Assembly: GCA_041487075.1 (NCBI GenBank)
Contig: JBGPMO010000041.1
Span: 1-5,846, forward strand
Reading direction: 5' to 3'
DNA length: 5,846 nucleotides
From: JBGPMO01 sp041487075
GTDB taxonomy: Bacteria; Patescibacteriota; Minisyncoccia; UBA6257; 1-14-0-10-40-38
A program made the position numbers and the translations under genes. The notes under the pieces were generated by a model. That model saw only the letters and a list, made by a program, of their open reading frames with translations, ran no database searches and had not been told where the DNA came from. Of the stretch, positions 5,408 to 5,846 are shown piece after piece; position 1 is the stretch's first letter, and each line of letters starts with the position of its first letter.

Positions 5408-5444
5408 AGGAGGAGCTCTTCAACAAAAGAAAACGAGGAGTGTC

Positions 5445-5810
5445 ATGGAAGCAATATCCCGGGAAGAAAAATCCCCGGGTGACGACGAATGGATCGTCGA
5501 AGACCTTGATTCAGACTCACTCGAAGGGAGAGGAGATGAACGGCCGCACCCTAACCACGCGATGCTTGCGATGGGCTTGCATCTCGTGCGAGATCAGGGT
5601 GCGGTCGAACAGAGTTCTCGACTCGCAGAAACCAGCTTTCTCCGGCGTACGTATAGGGACTGGAGAAATCTTTTCAAGATCGGCAAGGCAAAGAAGCCAC
5701 CGCTCTGGAGAGTTTTTTCTCGGCGCAGGAAAGAAAAGAAATCACTGCACGAGGAGTCGCGTCACGTTCCGGAGCCGATCAAGACACATCGGAGGATAGC
5801 TGGACGCTAA
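5445..5810 (+). CDS. Small charged protein of unknown function
   Basis: I do not recognise this 121-residue protein. The ATG at 5445 has a good Shine-Dalgarno (GAGGAG, 5435-5440) and lies about 90 bases below a strong promoter. Charge is split: residues 2-32 hold 13 acidic residues (for example DDEW, VEDLDSDS), whereas 67-99 hold 15 basic ones (RRTYRDWRN, KAKKPP, SRRRKEKK). The middle (about 38-66, HAMLAMGLHLVRDQGAVEQSSRLAETSFL) could form an amphipathic helix. There is no cysteine, signal peptide, membrane segment or metal motif. The basic C-terminal half could bind nucleic acid, with the acidic tail as a self-masking segment, but that is inference from charge alone. An overlapping frame from a GTG at 5440 is also open. 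This frame is preferred because of start-site spacing and many G-first codons in the first 30 positions. It stops at TAA 5808-5810, followed by 36 bases with nothing visible. Confidence 0.65.
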   Translation: MEAISREEKSPGDDEWIVEDLDSDSLEGRGDERPHPNHAMLAMGLHLVRDQGAVEQSSRLAETSFLRRTYRDWRNLFKIGKAKKPPLWRVFSRRRKEKKSLHEESRHVPEPIKTHRRIAGR

Positions 5811-5846
5811 CGAAGCCACACATTCGTCAGGTTGGCAGGCATAAAA

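Noticed and set aside
5440..5799. Overlapping 119-residue frame starting at GTG 5440
   Set aside because: Its start overlaps the Shine-Dalgarno and it has no well-spaced one of its own. The frame starting at ATG 5445 fits the ribosome binding site and codon pattern better, although neither is confirmed by homology.
1..5846. CRISPR array, transposon ends, toxin-antitoxin pair or recoded TGA codons
   Set aside because: No spaced direct repeats, transposase, paired small genes or in-frame TGA in conserved genes are visible. The tandem heptamers have no spacers.

Overview
The window looks like chromosomal DNA from a streamlined bacterium, most likely a Candidate Phyla Radiation (Patescibacteria, Parcubacteria-like) genome. 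This is inferred from gene style, not from a marker gene: short versions of housekeeping proteins, a LysM-M23 peptidase with a paired-cysteine catalytic domain, weak or absent Shine-Dalgarno sequences, and a small exported protein family followed by what may be a conjugation-type secretion gene. TAA and TGA both serve as stops, and no reading frame needs a recoded TGA. Base composition appears roughly balanced by eye.

Layout. Positions 1-3604 form a leftward block: a UvrD/PcrA-type helicase (3604-1799), 16S rRNA dimethyltransferase RsmA/KsgA (1757-933), a membrane-anchored protein of unknown function (920-150), and the first 44 codons of an exported protein that runs off the left edge (132-1). 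Gaps of 41, 12 and 17 bases suggest cotranscription. A 36-base divergent promoter region (3605-3640) separates this block from a rightward block: a LysM-M23 cell-wall peptidase (3641-4642), ruvA (4730-5302) and an unrecognised small charged protein (5445-5810). Each rightward gene has its own promoter candidate, and a hairpin pair lies between the peptidase and ruvA. Bases 5811-5846 hold nothing I can identify. No gene-free stretch exceeds 300 bases; the longest is 5303-5444, which holds a good promoter and a structured leader.

Functions. The helicase and RuvA are DNA repair/recombination proteins, RsmA matures the small ribosomal subunit, and the M23 protein acts on peptidoglycan outside the membrane. 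The two leftmost genes encode exported or anchored proteins. These are mostly housekeeping functions and do not form a single pathway.

The most unusual features are (i) degenerate seven-base tandem repeats arranged as imperfect inverted repeats inside the coding sequences of both rsmA and the helicase, in frame and in variable loops; (ii) -10 boxes ending exactly 7 bases before the start codons of both the peptidase and ruvA, which suggests leaderless mRNAs; and (iii) a near-consensus promoter and a 5'-terminal hairpin leader with an orphan Shine-Dalgarno sequence in front of an unrecognised acidic-then-basic small protein. I see no CRISPR array, transposase, tRNA or rRNA.
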